Source of the DNA: Anaerolineaceae bacterium
GTDB taxonomy: Bacteria > Chloroflexota > Anaerolineae > Anaerolineales > Anaerolineaceae
NCBI GenBank assembly: GCA_011620445.1
Contig: WOZB01000287.1
Location: 1-6,813, forward strand
DNA: 6,813 bases
Direction of reading: 5' to 3'
Part shown: positions 1-4,929 of the stretch, in pieces
How positions within the stretch are numbered: position 1 is the stretch's first letter
How the letters are laid out: each line of letters starts with the position of its first letter
Position numbers and translations under genes: made by a program
The notes under the pieces: model-generated
What the model was told of the DNA's origin: nothing
The model's input: only the letters and a program-made list of their open reading frames with translations
Databases searched by the model: none

Positions 1-111
1 GTGCTATACCTGCCCGCTCTGCAGCTTATGGCATACTATCGCTCTCTCGCCAAGGGGCTTAACCCGGACCGTCCGCACAACCTAGAATCAGTTGTAAAGC
101 TTGTACTTTAA
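1..111 (+). CDS. SIS-domain sugar-phosphate isomerase/deaminase, C-terminal fragment (5' end outside window)
   Basis: The frame is open from base 1 and stops at the TAA at 109-111, giving 36 residues. The tail reads [20 protein letters not shown] followed by [11 protein letters not shown]. This resembles the C-terminal signature of the GlmS/FrlB/AgaS-like SIS family, where a Q-L-x-A-Y-x-R/V helix is followed by a G-x-(N/D)-x-D-x-P-x-N-L strand. These proteins isomerise, deaminate or deglycate phosphorylated (amino) sugars in the cytoplasm. It ends 17 bp before the LacD-like aldolase, so the two are probably cotranscribed, and an amino sugar or ketose phosphate is a plausible substrate. The visible part lacks the sugar-binding Ser/Thr loop, so GlmS-, FrlB- and AgaS-type roles cannot be told apart. 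The true start lies upstream of the window. The family call rests only on this tail. Confidence 0.7.
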   Translation: MLYLPALQLMAYYRSLAKGLNPDRPHNLESVVKLVL

Positions 112-116
112 TTTTT

Positions 117-122
117 GGAGGA
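117..122 (+). promoter_or_regulatory. Ribosome binding site of the LacD-like aldolase
   Basis: GGAGGA lies 6 nt upstream of the ATG at 129. It is strong and well spaced, which fixes the start. It falls in the 17-bp gap after the SIS gene, and there is no room for a separate terminator and promoter. Confidence 0.8.
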
Positions 123-128
123 TTCACC

Positions 129-1076
129 ATGAAAAATCTAAGCATTGGTAAGCTTCGCGCTCTTCAGCGCTGCACCTCCCTTCGGGGCACGCTCACATGC
201 CTTGCGCTTGATCATCGTCAAAACCTCAGGAAGATCAATCCTCTCTTCGAAGACGGTGCAGAGCTCAGTAACTTCAAGATGGATGTGGTCAAATATGTGG
301 CCTCTTCTGGAACGGCAGTCCTGCTGGACCCTGAAGTGGCTGCGTCCCAGGCGATCGCAAATGGGATCCTACCGGGTGACCGGGGTCTGGTGGTTTCATT
401 GGAAGCCACGGGATATGTGGGCACAAGCGATGCGCGTGAAGTGACCATCCTCCCGGGTTGGAGTGTAGAAAAAGCTAAACGCATGGGCGCGGACATGGTC
501 AAACTCCTGGTTTATTACCACCCTGACTCGACCATGGCAGCTGAGATCGAAGAAAAAACGGCTCAGATTGGTGAGGAGTGCAATAAATATGACCTGGGTC
601 TGATTTTGGAACCTCTTTCCTATTCTCTGAGCCCAGAAAAATTAACCAGCGAAGAAAAACGGCAGGTTGTGATCAAGACGGCCAGAAGGCTCACCCGAAT
701 ACCTGGTATCGACGTTCTCAAGGCTGAGTTTCCGCTGGATTCGAGCGAGAAAAACCTTGATAAAGTACGTTCCGCCTGCCGTGAATTGAATGCTGCCTCC
801 ACAATACCCTGGATTATCCTTTCGGCAGCTGTAGGTTACGAAACTTACTTGCAGCAGGTCATGATTTGCTGTGAGGAAGGTGCCTCCGGGGCAGCTGCTG
901 GTAGAGCCATCTGGAAGGAAGCGATATTAATGTCGGCAGAGGAGCGCGTAAGTTTTCTTCAAACCACTGCCAGGGAGCGCCTGAGCCGCTTGAATGCGCT
1001 TTGTTTCTCTTTGGGGCGCCCAGTACAGGACTGGTATCGCGCGGATGCCCCTCTGGATTGGTATAAAACGTATTAA
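129..1076 (+). CDS. lacD: LacD-family class I tagatose-1,6-bisphosphate (or related ketose-bisphosphate) aldolase
   Basis: This 315-residue protein is close to the usual LacD length of about 325. LacD enzymes are TIM-barrel class I aldolases that split tagatose 1,6-bisphosphate into DHAP and glyceraldehyde 3-phosphate through a lysine Schiff base, without metal. Visible family landmarks are LALDHRQNLRKI (25-36, with Asp28), a K-M-D strand at 50-52, VKLLVYYHPD (124-133, with Lys125), LILEPLSY (158-165, with Glu161) and DVLKAEFP (195-202). Lys198 is the expected Schiff-base lysine. The C-terminal phosphate-binding part is WIILSAAVGYETY, then GASGAAAGRAIWKEA (251-265). No zinc-binding His pattern of class II aldolases is seen. 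The start is fixed by GGAGGA 6 nt upstream. The family is loose about sugar stereochemistry, and the related YihT acts on sulfofructose phosphate, so fructose 1,6-bisphosphate or other substrates are possible. No sugar kinase is visible in the window; one may lie upstream. The family is sure and the substrate is inferred. Confidence 0.88.
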   Translation: MKNLSIGKLRALQRCTSLRGTLTCLALDHRQNLRKINPLFEDGAELSNFKMDVVKYVASSGTAVLLDPEVAASQAIANGILPGDRGLVVSLEATGYVGTSDAREVTILPGWSVEKAKRMGADMVKLLVYYHPDSTMAAEIEEKTAQIGEECNKYDLGLILEPLSYSLSPEKLTSEEKRQVVIKTARRLTRIPGIDVLKAEFPLDSSEKNLDKVRSACRELNAASTIPWIILSAAVGYETYLQQVMICCEEGASGAAAGRAIWKEAILMSAEERVSFLQTTARERLSRLNALCFSLGRPVQDWYRADAPLDWYKTY

Positions 1077-1093
1077 TTTTGAAAGACTAAGCC

Positions 1094-2359
1094 ATGCATT
1101 GCATTGACGGCATTGTTAGCCAGCAAAAATCCGGCATGCCAGTAGGGATTGCCAGTGTCTGCTCTTCCCACCCTGTGGTTCTTGAAGCGGCTGTGAAGTT
1201 CAACAAGCAGCACGGAACTCACCTGCTGGTGGAGTCCACTTCCAATCAGGTCAACCAGTTTGGCGGCTACACCACTATGCAAGCGCCGGATTTTGTGCGC
1301 TTCATGCACCAACTGGCGCAAAAGCATGGCTTACCTCTCGAGCAATTAACTTTGGGCGGCGACCATCTTGGGCCCCTGGTCTGGCATAAGGAACCTTCCA
1401 GGCAGGCAATGGAAAAGGCAGTTGCCCTGGTCAGACAATATGTTCAGGCAGGCTACACCAAAATCCATCTGGATTGTTCGATGCCATTAGGTGATGATAC
1501 AGATTTGCCTCTTACACTTGTGGCTGAAAGAACTGCTCTATTGGCCAAAGCGGCTGAGGAAGCCGCCCAAGACCCAAACATTCTGCGCTATATCATTGGC
1601 AGTGAAGTGCCAGCTGCAGGGGGCACTAGAGAAGCTGAAGAAACAATGATGATCACCACCCCATCTTCAGCTCAAGATACCATCCAGGCAATCAAAGCCT
1701 CATTTGTTGAGCAGGGGTTGGAAGCTGCCTGGTCACGGGTGCGTGGCTTGGTGGTTCAGCCAGGCGTGGAATTTGGCGAAACCCAGATCCACGATTACGA
1801 CCGCGTTCAAACCCGGGAACTCAGTGCCATGATTTCCCAGGAAGCTGATCTGGTCTTTGAGGCGCATTCCACTGACTATCAAACCCGTTCTGCTCTTAAG
1901 GCCCTCGTGGAAGATCAGTTCGCCATCCTGAAGGTCGGCCCTGGGCTCACCTTTGCTCTTCGTGAAGGCCTGTTAGCCTTGGCACTGATCGAAACCCAGC
2001 TGATGCCTCATGATAATTCCCAGCTTTTGCTGGTCCTTGAAAACAGCATGGTTGAGAAACCAGCTTACTGGAAAGAGCATTACCATGGAACAGCGGACGA
2101 ACAACGGCTCTCCCGCCTATTCAGTTACAGCGACAGGGTGCGCTACTATTGGTCTCAACCAAGGGTCGAAGCTTCTGTAAGGCAATTAATAGACAACCTG
2201 GAAAGGGTGGCAATTCCCCTCCCCCTCCTAAGCCAATACTTGCCCAGGCAGTTTTGTAAAGTGCGCTCGGGGAAACTCCTCGCTGCGCCAATGCCTTTAA
2301 TTTGGGATAAGGTGATTGAGGTTTTAGAGAATTATGCATTCGCGGTGACTGCAGAATAG
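1094..2359 (+). CDS. GatZ/KbaZ-family protein (tagatose-bisphosphate aldolase accessory subunit or hexose-6-phosphate 4-epimerase)
   Basis: This 421-residue protein matches the normal length of GatZ/KbaZ and carries the family blocks in order: GIASVCSSHPVVLEAA (18-33), VESTSNQVNQFGGYT (46-60), GGDHLGPLVW (88-97), KIHLDCSM (123-130), EVPAAGG (171-177), FEAHSTDYQ (255-263), KVGPGLTFALREGLLAL (280-296) and LFSYSDRVRYYW (342-353). The conserved Asp90/His91 and His258 could bind a metal or take part in catalysis. In Escherichia coli, GatZ and KbaZ stabilise the class II aldolases GatY and KbaY. Here the neighbour is a class I LacD-type aldolase, which needs no such partner. Some stand-alone members from thermophilic bacteria, including Anaerolineae relatives as far as I recall, interconvert fructose 6-phosphate and tagatose 6-phosphate. 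That would fit this context, but it is inference. The start lies 17 bp after the aldolase stop. Its ribosome site is weak (GAAAG at 1081-1085), so translation may depend on the upstream gene. Confidence 0.88.
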   Translation: MHCIDGIVSQQKSGMPVGIASVCSSHPVVLEAAVKFNKQHGTHLLVESTSNQVNQFGGYTTMQAPDFVRFMHQLAQKHGLPLEQLTLGGDHLGPLVWHKEPSRQAMEKAVALVRQYVQAGYTKIHLDCSMPLGDDTDLPLTLVAERTALLAKAAEEAAQDPNILRYIIGSEVPAAGGTREAEETMMITTPSSAQDTIQAIKASFVEQGLEAAWSRVRGLVVQPGVEFGETQIHDYDRVQTRELSAMISQEADLVFEAHSTDYQTRSALKALVEDQFAILKVGPGLTFALREGLLALALIETQLMPHDNSQLLLVLENSMVEKPAYWKEHYHGTADEQRLSRLFSYSDRVRYYWSQPRVEASVRQLIDNLERVAIPLPLLSQYLPRQFCKVRSGKLLAAPMPLIWDKVIEVLENYAFAVTAE

Positions 2360-2498
2360 CACTGTCTGGAGCGCGGGCCAAAGCCAATCTGCCAAAGACC
2401 TTAACTGATAATCGTAAAGCAGGGTCTGAGCTACTTGAAAGCAACCTCCTCCAGCCCTTTAATTAGGTTCCCAGAATTTTGCTGGCCTCAGGTCTTCA

Positions 2499-2963
2499 TC
2501 AAAGCGAAGTCACCGCCAACCAGAGGGCTCCTGCCACGGCGATGATAATCCCAATAATGAGCGCGGGAGTAGCTCCAGCAGCAGCCACATCCAGACGCGA
2601 CTCTTTGGTATTCTTGGGGTTGTAATAAACCGGCACGGTGGCACCAACGGGATATTTATCCACAAATTCCTGGGCCTTCTCAAGCGGCAAGCGTGTCAAC
2701 CCAATCGCAATCCGATTTCCAGTTAGCATTTTTCCGTCTACCGTGTATCGATACTCAACCAGGGGTTCGTAAGAGCTGAATGTGGAAATGCGGTTCGTGG
2801 ACGTTTTTGTCTTGGTGATATGCTCAAACAGTTCGGCTTTCAGCATAATCCCAGAGGTCGATGGCCACTTGGCAGCCAAGTTTCCACGCAGCTTTTGGAT
2901 TAATCCAATAATCACAAATATTATGCCTACCAGGATTAAAATGACCGGCGCAATCTGTTGCAT
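2499..2963 (-). CDS. DUF3592-type membrane protein
   Basis: This is a small protein of 154 residues from the start chosen here. A hydrophobic helix lies at about residues 4-22 (IAPVILILVGIIFVIIG). A soluble middle follows, with WPSTSGIML (33-41), the strand EYRYTVDGK (70-78) and YPVGATVPVYYNP (104-116). A second hydrophobic helix lies at about 132-152. The two-helix frame with a V-x-Y-x-Y-x-V-(D/N)-G strand and a G-x-x-V-x-V-Y-Y-N-P turn is the DUF3592 layout. The function of this family is unknown; the middle part probably folds as a beta domain outside the membrane. On the minus strand GGAGGT lies 4 nt before the ATG at 2963, so this start is preferred over the in-frame ATG at 2975, which would overlap the ribosome site. 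It converges on the GatZ-like gene and diverges from the oxidoreductase gene, so it is probably transcribed alone. Confidence 0.8.
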   Translation of the reverse strand: MQQIAPVILILVGIIFVIIGLIQKLRGNLAAKWPSTSGIMLKAELFEHITKTKTSTNRISTFSSYEPLVEYRYTVDGKMLTGNRIAIGLTRLPLEKAQEFVDKYPVGATVPVYYNPKNTKESRLDVAAAGATPALIIGIIIAVAGALWLAVTSL

Positions 2964-2967
2964 GATT

Positions 2968-2973
2968 ACCTCC
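2968..2973 (-). promoter_or_regulatory. Ribosome binding site deciding the DUF3592 start
   Basis: Read on the minus strand, this is GGAGGT followed by AATC and ATG. The upstream in-frame ATG at 2975 overlaps the first G of this site, so initiation there would lack a ribosome site of its own. Confidence 0.7.
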
Positions 2974-3011
2974 ATGATTAAAGGAAGAAGGGGGATGATT
3001 TAACTGGATTA

Positions 3012-3017
3012 ATTATA
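3012..3017 (-). promoter_or_regulatory. Candidate -10 box for the DUF3592 gene
   Basis: The minus strand reads TATAAT exactly, about 50 nt upstream of the start at 2963. The region 17 bp further upstream has no good TTGACA match, and it borders the 11-bp tandem repeats at 3039-3060. The promoter may therefore need an activator, or may be another kind of promoter. Confidence 0.4.
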
Positions 3018-3038
3018 TTGCAGAGCGCCATTCCTTGA

Positions 3039-3060
3039 GGCACGAATTTGGCACGAATTT
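3039..3060. repeat. Two perfect tandem copies of an 11-bp unit
   Basis: GGCACGAATTT occurs at 3039-3049 and again at 3050-3060. A third, decayed start (GGCGTGGATT) follows at 3061-3070. The unit length is one DNA turn, so the copies face the same side of the helix. They sit just upstream of, and touching, the -35 region of the minus-strand TATAAT candidate. This could be a regulator binding site or simple slippage. Confidence 0.6.
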
Positions 3061-3158
3061 GGCGTGGATTCCATCCCAGAGAACATGACTGCCTTTCCGT
3101 GGAGAAGTAATCAAGTTCCGGCCAACTAATTCCCTTCTCATAGCTGCTCCTGAAAACT

Positions 3159-3172
3159 CTTAAGTTACAATT
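3159..3172 (+). promoter_or_regulatory. CTTAAGTTACAATT element, candidate promoter core for the Gfo/Idh gene
   Basis: This 14-mer matches CTTAAGATACAATT at 4359-4372 in 13 of 14 positions, and both copies lie upstream of + strand transcription units. TACAAT (3166-3171) matches the -10 consensus in 5 of 6 positions. No convincing -35 box is seen. If used, it would give a leader of roughly 100 nt before the ATG at 3277. Confidence 0.35.
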
Positions 3173-3213
3173 CTCTCGTCTCAAAGTGAATAGGAAAGTG
3201 CAACCAATCCTCA

Positions 3214-3241
3214 TTGAGAAATCACTAAAGTCTGGTAAATA
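3214..3241 (+). promoter_or_regulatory. Alternative candidate promoter for the Gfo/Idh gene
   Basis: TTGAGA (3214-3219) is followed after 16 bp by TAAATA (3236-3241). A TG pair one base upstream of the second box gives it an extended -10 character. The -35 box matches the consensus in 5 of 6 positions and the -10 box in only 3 of 6. The distance to the ATG at 3277 is suitable. It competes with the element at 3159-3172. Confidence 0.3.
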
Positions 3242-3266
3242 AACACTGGAACTGCACAATATAGAT

Positions 3267-3272
3267 GGAGGG
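3267..3272 (+). promoter_or_regulatory. Ribosome binding site deciding the Gfo/Idh start
   Basis: GGAGGG, then AATC, then ATG at 3277. The in-frame ATG at 3265 shares a base with this site and has no ribosome site of its own. The protein therefore most likely begins MNLAIIGVGE, which puts the Rossmann strand at the N-terminus as is usual for the family. Confidence 0.75.
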
Positions 3273-3276
3273 AATC

Positions 3277-4239
3277 ATGAACTTAGCCATCATCGGCGTT
3301 GGAGAAATTGCCCAAAAAGCATACTTGCCTCTTCTTAAAACGATGGAAGGTGTGCAGATTGCCTCAGTCATGAGCCGGACTGCCGCGTCTGTTGAAATTA
3401 CGCAAGCGCGCTGGCAGATCCCGACGGGCTTTACGCATTTGAAGGATGTGATCAAGAGCCGGCCGGATGCCTGCCTCGTTTTGACCACAACCACCGCACA
3501 TTACCAGGTTGCTAAGAGACTTTTGGAAGGCGGTTTGGATGTTTATCTCGAAAAACCAGCCACCGTCACGTCCGAAGAGATCAAAGCGCTTGCTAACCTT
3601 GCTGCTAAAAATAGTTGCATCCTTATGGTCGGGTATAACCGGCGCTTCGCGGATTTTTACATTCAGGCCAGGGAATTAATCAAAACTGATGAAATTCTGC
3701 AAATAACGCTTGAAAAACACCGCCCTTTTGCCAGCTACACTTCCCTCTACAGTCAATATTTGGATGACACCATTCACATCATCGATCTGCTGCGCTCCTT
3801 CGACCCCGACCCAGTGCCCCTCCAAACAGCTGTGACTATGCGCAATGGTATGGCCTGGAGCGCTGTCAGCACGCTACGGCTCTCAAGTGGCGGCATAGCT
3901 ACCATCCACTCTTGTCTGGGTGCGGGTGCCTGGCAGGAAAAGCTTTCCGTTCATGGCGCCAGGAAGTCTGTGATTGTCAATGCATATCGGGACCTTACTT
4001 ATATTACTGATGAAGGTTACAGGGTCTTTGGGCCAGAACGGCCGAGTTCGTGGAAGTCTGAGTTGACTGAGCGCGGCTTCACCGCGGAAGTTCAGCACTT
4101 TTTGGATTGCGTGCGCACCCGCAAGACACCGGTCATTGATGGTTTTGAAGCCTATAAGACCCAGCTACTGGTAGAACAGCTCACCCTCTTAGCCGGTGAA
4201 CCTTTGGAACATGAAGAACACGATCGCAACTTGAAGTAA
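3277..4239 (+). CDS. Gfo/Idh/MocA-family oxidoreductase
   Basis: This 320-residue cytoplasmic NAD(P)-dependent dehydrogenase has the two-domain form of the family. The N-terminal Rossmann fold starts with LAIIGVGEIAQKAYLP (3-18), including the G-x-G-x-x-A/G dinucleotide loop. The EKP motif is at 92-94 (Lys93), followed by VGYNRRF at 118-124. In the C-terminal alpha/beta domain, the stretch from Asp163 to Asp170 (D-D-T-I-H-I-I-D) has an Asp and a His four residues apart (Asp163, His167). This is the spacing of the catalytic Asp-His pair in inositol dehydrogenase. The key residues are all present, so the enzyme should be active on a sugar, cyclitol or sugar-like substrate, but the substrate cannot be named. 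It has its own upstream region and about 200 bp of non-coding DNA after it, so it appears monocistronic. A link to the sugar operon at the left is possible but unproven. Confidence 0.88.
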   Translation: MNLAIIGVGEIAQKAYLPLLKTMEGVQIASVMSRTAASVEITQARWQIPTGFTHLKDVIKSRPDACLVLTTTTAHYQVAKRLLEGGLDVYLEKPATVTSEEIKALANLAAKNSCILMVGYNRRFADFYIQARELIKTDEILQITLEKHRPFASYTSLYSQYLDDTIHIIDLLRSFDPDPVPLQTAVTMRNGMAWSAVSTLRLSSGGIATIHSCLGAGAWQEKLSVHGARKSVIVNAYRDLTYITDEGYRVFGPERPSSWKSELTERGFTAEVQHFLDCVRTRKTPVIDGFEAYKTQLLVEQLTLLAGEPLEHEEHDRNLK

Positions 4240-4306
4240 AACAACCCACCTAACGCCGCTGTACCTTTGAGCAGCCTTCCTGGGAGTTGTCTGCCTCCAT
4301 CAAGGT

Positions 4307-4342
4307 GTGCCCTCAACAATGCTTTCAACTGTGCCTTCAACA
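4307..4342 (+). repeat. Three degenerate 12-bp tandem repeats upstream of the NTF2-SDR-FAD operon
   Basis: Units are GTGCCCTCAACA (4307-4318), ATGCTTTCAACT (4319-4330) and GTGCCTTCAACA (4331-4342), with consensus RTGCYYTCAACW. Units 1 and 3 differ at one base. They sit just before the CTTAAG/TACAATT element and palindrome, so a regulator-binding array is possible. No convincing reading frame explains them. Confidence 0.5.
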
Positions 4343-4358
4343 CACGTTTTGAGGCGCG

Positions 4359-4372
4359 CTTAAGATACAATT
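4359..4372 (+). promoter_or_regulatory. CTTAAGATACAATT element, candidate promoter core for the NTF2-SDR-FAD operon
   Basis: This is nearly identical (13 of 14) to 3159-3172. TACAAT at 4366-4371 could be a -10 box, giving a leader of about 70 nt before the ATG at 4449. A clear -35 box at the right distance is not seen (TTGAGG at 4349-4354 is too close). The TACAAT overlaps the left arm of the palindrome at 4368-4385, as expected for a repressor-controlled promoter. Confidence 0.4.
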
Positions 4373-4385
4373 AACACATTAATTG
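4368..4385. promoter_or_regulatory. Perfect 18-bp palindrome, candidate operator
   Basis: CAATTAA (4368-4374), spacer CACA, TTAATTG (4379-4385): the seven-base arms are exact inverted repeats. The size and AT-rich arms resemble operators of dimeric MarR- or TetR-type repressors. It overlaps the candidate -10 TACAAT and lies about 65 bp before the first gene of the operon. RNA hairpin function is unlikely, because the stem is almost all A-U and no T-run follows. Confidence 0.5.
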
Positions 4386-4411
4386 TCTGAAATAATTGTG
4401 ATGTTCAATTG
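4381..4411 (+). repeat. AATTG motif three times at an exact 13-bp step
   Basis: AATTG occurs at 4381-4385, 4394-4398 and 4407-4411. The first copy is also the right arm of the palindrome. The second and third copies form a further loose dyad (AATTG...CAATT, 4394-4410). This may be an extended operator, or chance in AT-rich DNA. Confidence 0.35.
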
Positions 4412-4448
4412 CCAGGTGGTTTTTGAGAGATTTCGTAACAAGGATACA

Positions 4449-4916
4449 ATGGAAGAAGCTCAAATCACTGAGACTACTAACTTAGAGCCGCTAACCCCAG
4501 ACCTTATTCGTGAGCTTTGGTCAAGAACCTACAACAAAGAAGGCAAACCGGACTGGTCGCACATCTTCCCCTACTATCACGATCAAATCGTCTTCCAGGA
4601 TAGCATTCAGCGCATCGAGGGCATCGATGATTTCAAGGCCATGTGCAACCGTCTGACTAAACGCTGCGACCAGCTTAACATGGAAATTCAGACAGTCATC
4701 ATGGAAGGCAATATCGTTTTCATGCAATGGACCATGGTTATGCGCTTCAAAAAATACCCTTCCACCCCAGTGTACGGCTGCACCAATCTCAATATCGGCG
4801 ATGACAACCGCATTATGTATCAGCGGGATTATTTTGATATGTGGGGAGACATTTTTAACGGCATTCCTCATTTCAAGAAAGCTTACCGAAGATTCCTAAG
4901 AAACAAATTCGGGTGA
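4449..4916 (+). CDS. NTF2/SnoaL-like fold protein, first gene of redox operon
   Basis: From ATG 4449 this is a 155-residue cytoplasmic protein of the NTF2-like superfamily, a cone-shaped alpha+beta fold used by isomerases, cyclases, hydrolases and binding proteins. Visible landmarks are the helix and turn IFPYYHDQIVFQDSIQRIEG (39-58), where a Y/D/F pattern precedes an I-x-G turn. IVFMQWTMVMRF (89-100) is a core strand. YGCTNLNIGDDNRIMYQRDY (109-128) continues into FDMW, and a basic C-terminal tail (AYRRFLRNKFG) ends the protein. The R-D-Y-x-D motif (Arg126, Asp127, Tyr128, Asp130) recalls the NTF2 proteins found beside SDR, FAD and cyclopropane-synthase-like genes in some proteobacterial stress operons; that link is from memory. 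AAGGA at 4440-4444 precedes this ATG. Longer starts (TTG 4383, ATG 4401) would place the operator within the coding sequence and add an unrelated tail, so they are disfavoured. A small-molecule isomerase or lipid-binding role is possible; no reaction can be assigned. Confidence 0.75.
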   Translation: MEEAQITETTNLEPLTPDLIRELWSRTYNKEGKPDWSHIFPYYHDQIVFQDSIQRIEGIDDFKAMCNRLTKRCDQLNMEIQTVIMEGNIVFMQWTMVMRFKKYPSTPVYGCTNLNIGDDNRIMYQRDYFDMWGDIFNGIPHFKKAYRRFLRNKFG

Positions 4917-4929
4917 TGGAGAGCCAAAT

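Noticed and set aside
218..502. Minus-strand open frame inside the aldolase gene
   Set aside because: It is a shadow of a well-supported gene, with no family match and no ribosome site noted.
2121..2444. Minus-strand open frame over the end of the GatZ-like gene
   Set aside because: It overlaps conserved GatZ coding sequence, and its protein has a low-complexity, shadow-like composition.
2451..2485. CCAGC...GCTGG inverted repeat between the convergent genes as a terminator
   Set aside because: The stem is only 5 bp with a loop of about 24 nt and no T-run. I see no convincing terminator in 2360-2498.
4152..4370. Minus-strand open frame spanning the end of the Gfo/Idh gene and the repeat region
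   Set aside because: It resembles no family and has a Leu/Arg/Ser-rich shadow composition. Its presumed start lies in the promoter region of the next operon.
4383..4448. Longer NTF2-like reading frame starting at TTG 4383 or ATG 4401
   Set aside because: It would put the palindrome arm and AATTG motifs inside the gene and add a tail unlike the family. AAGGA supports the ATG at 4449.
4423..4450. TTGAGA, 16 bp, TACAAT as a sigma-70 promoter
   Set aside because: The -10 box would overlap the chosen start codon at 4449, so a transcript from it would begin inside the NTF2-like gene.
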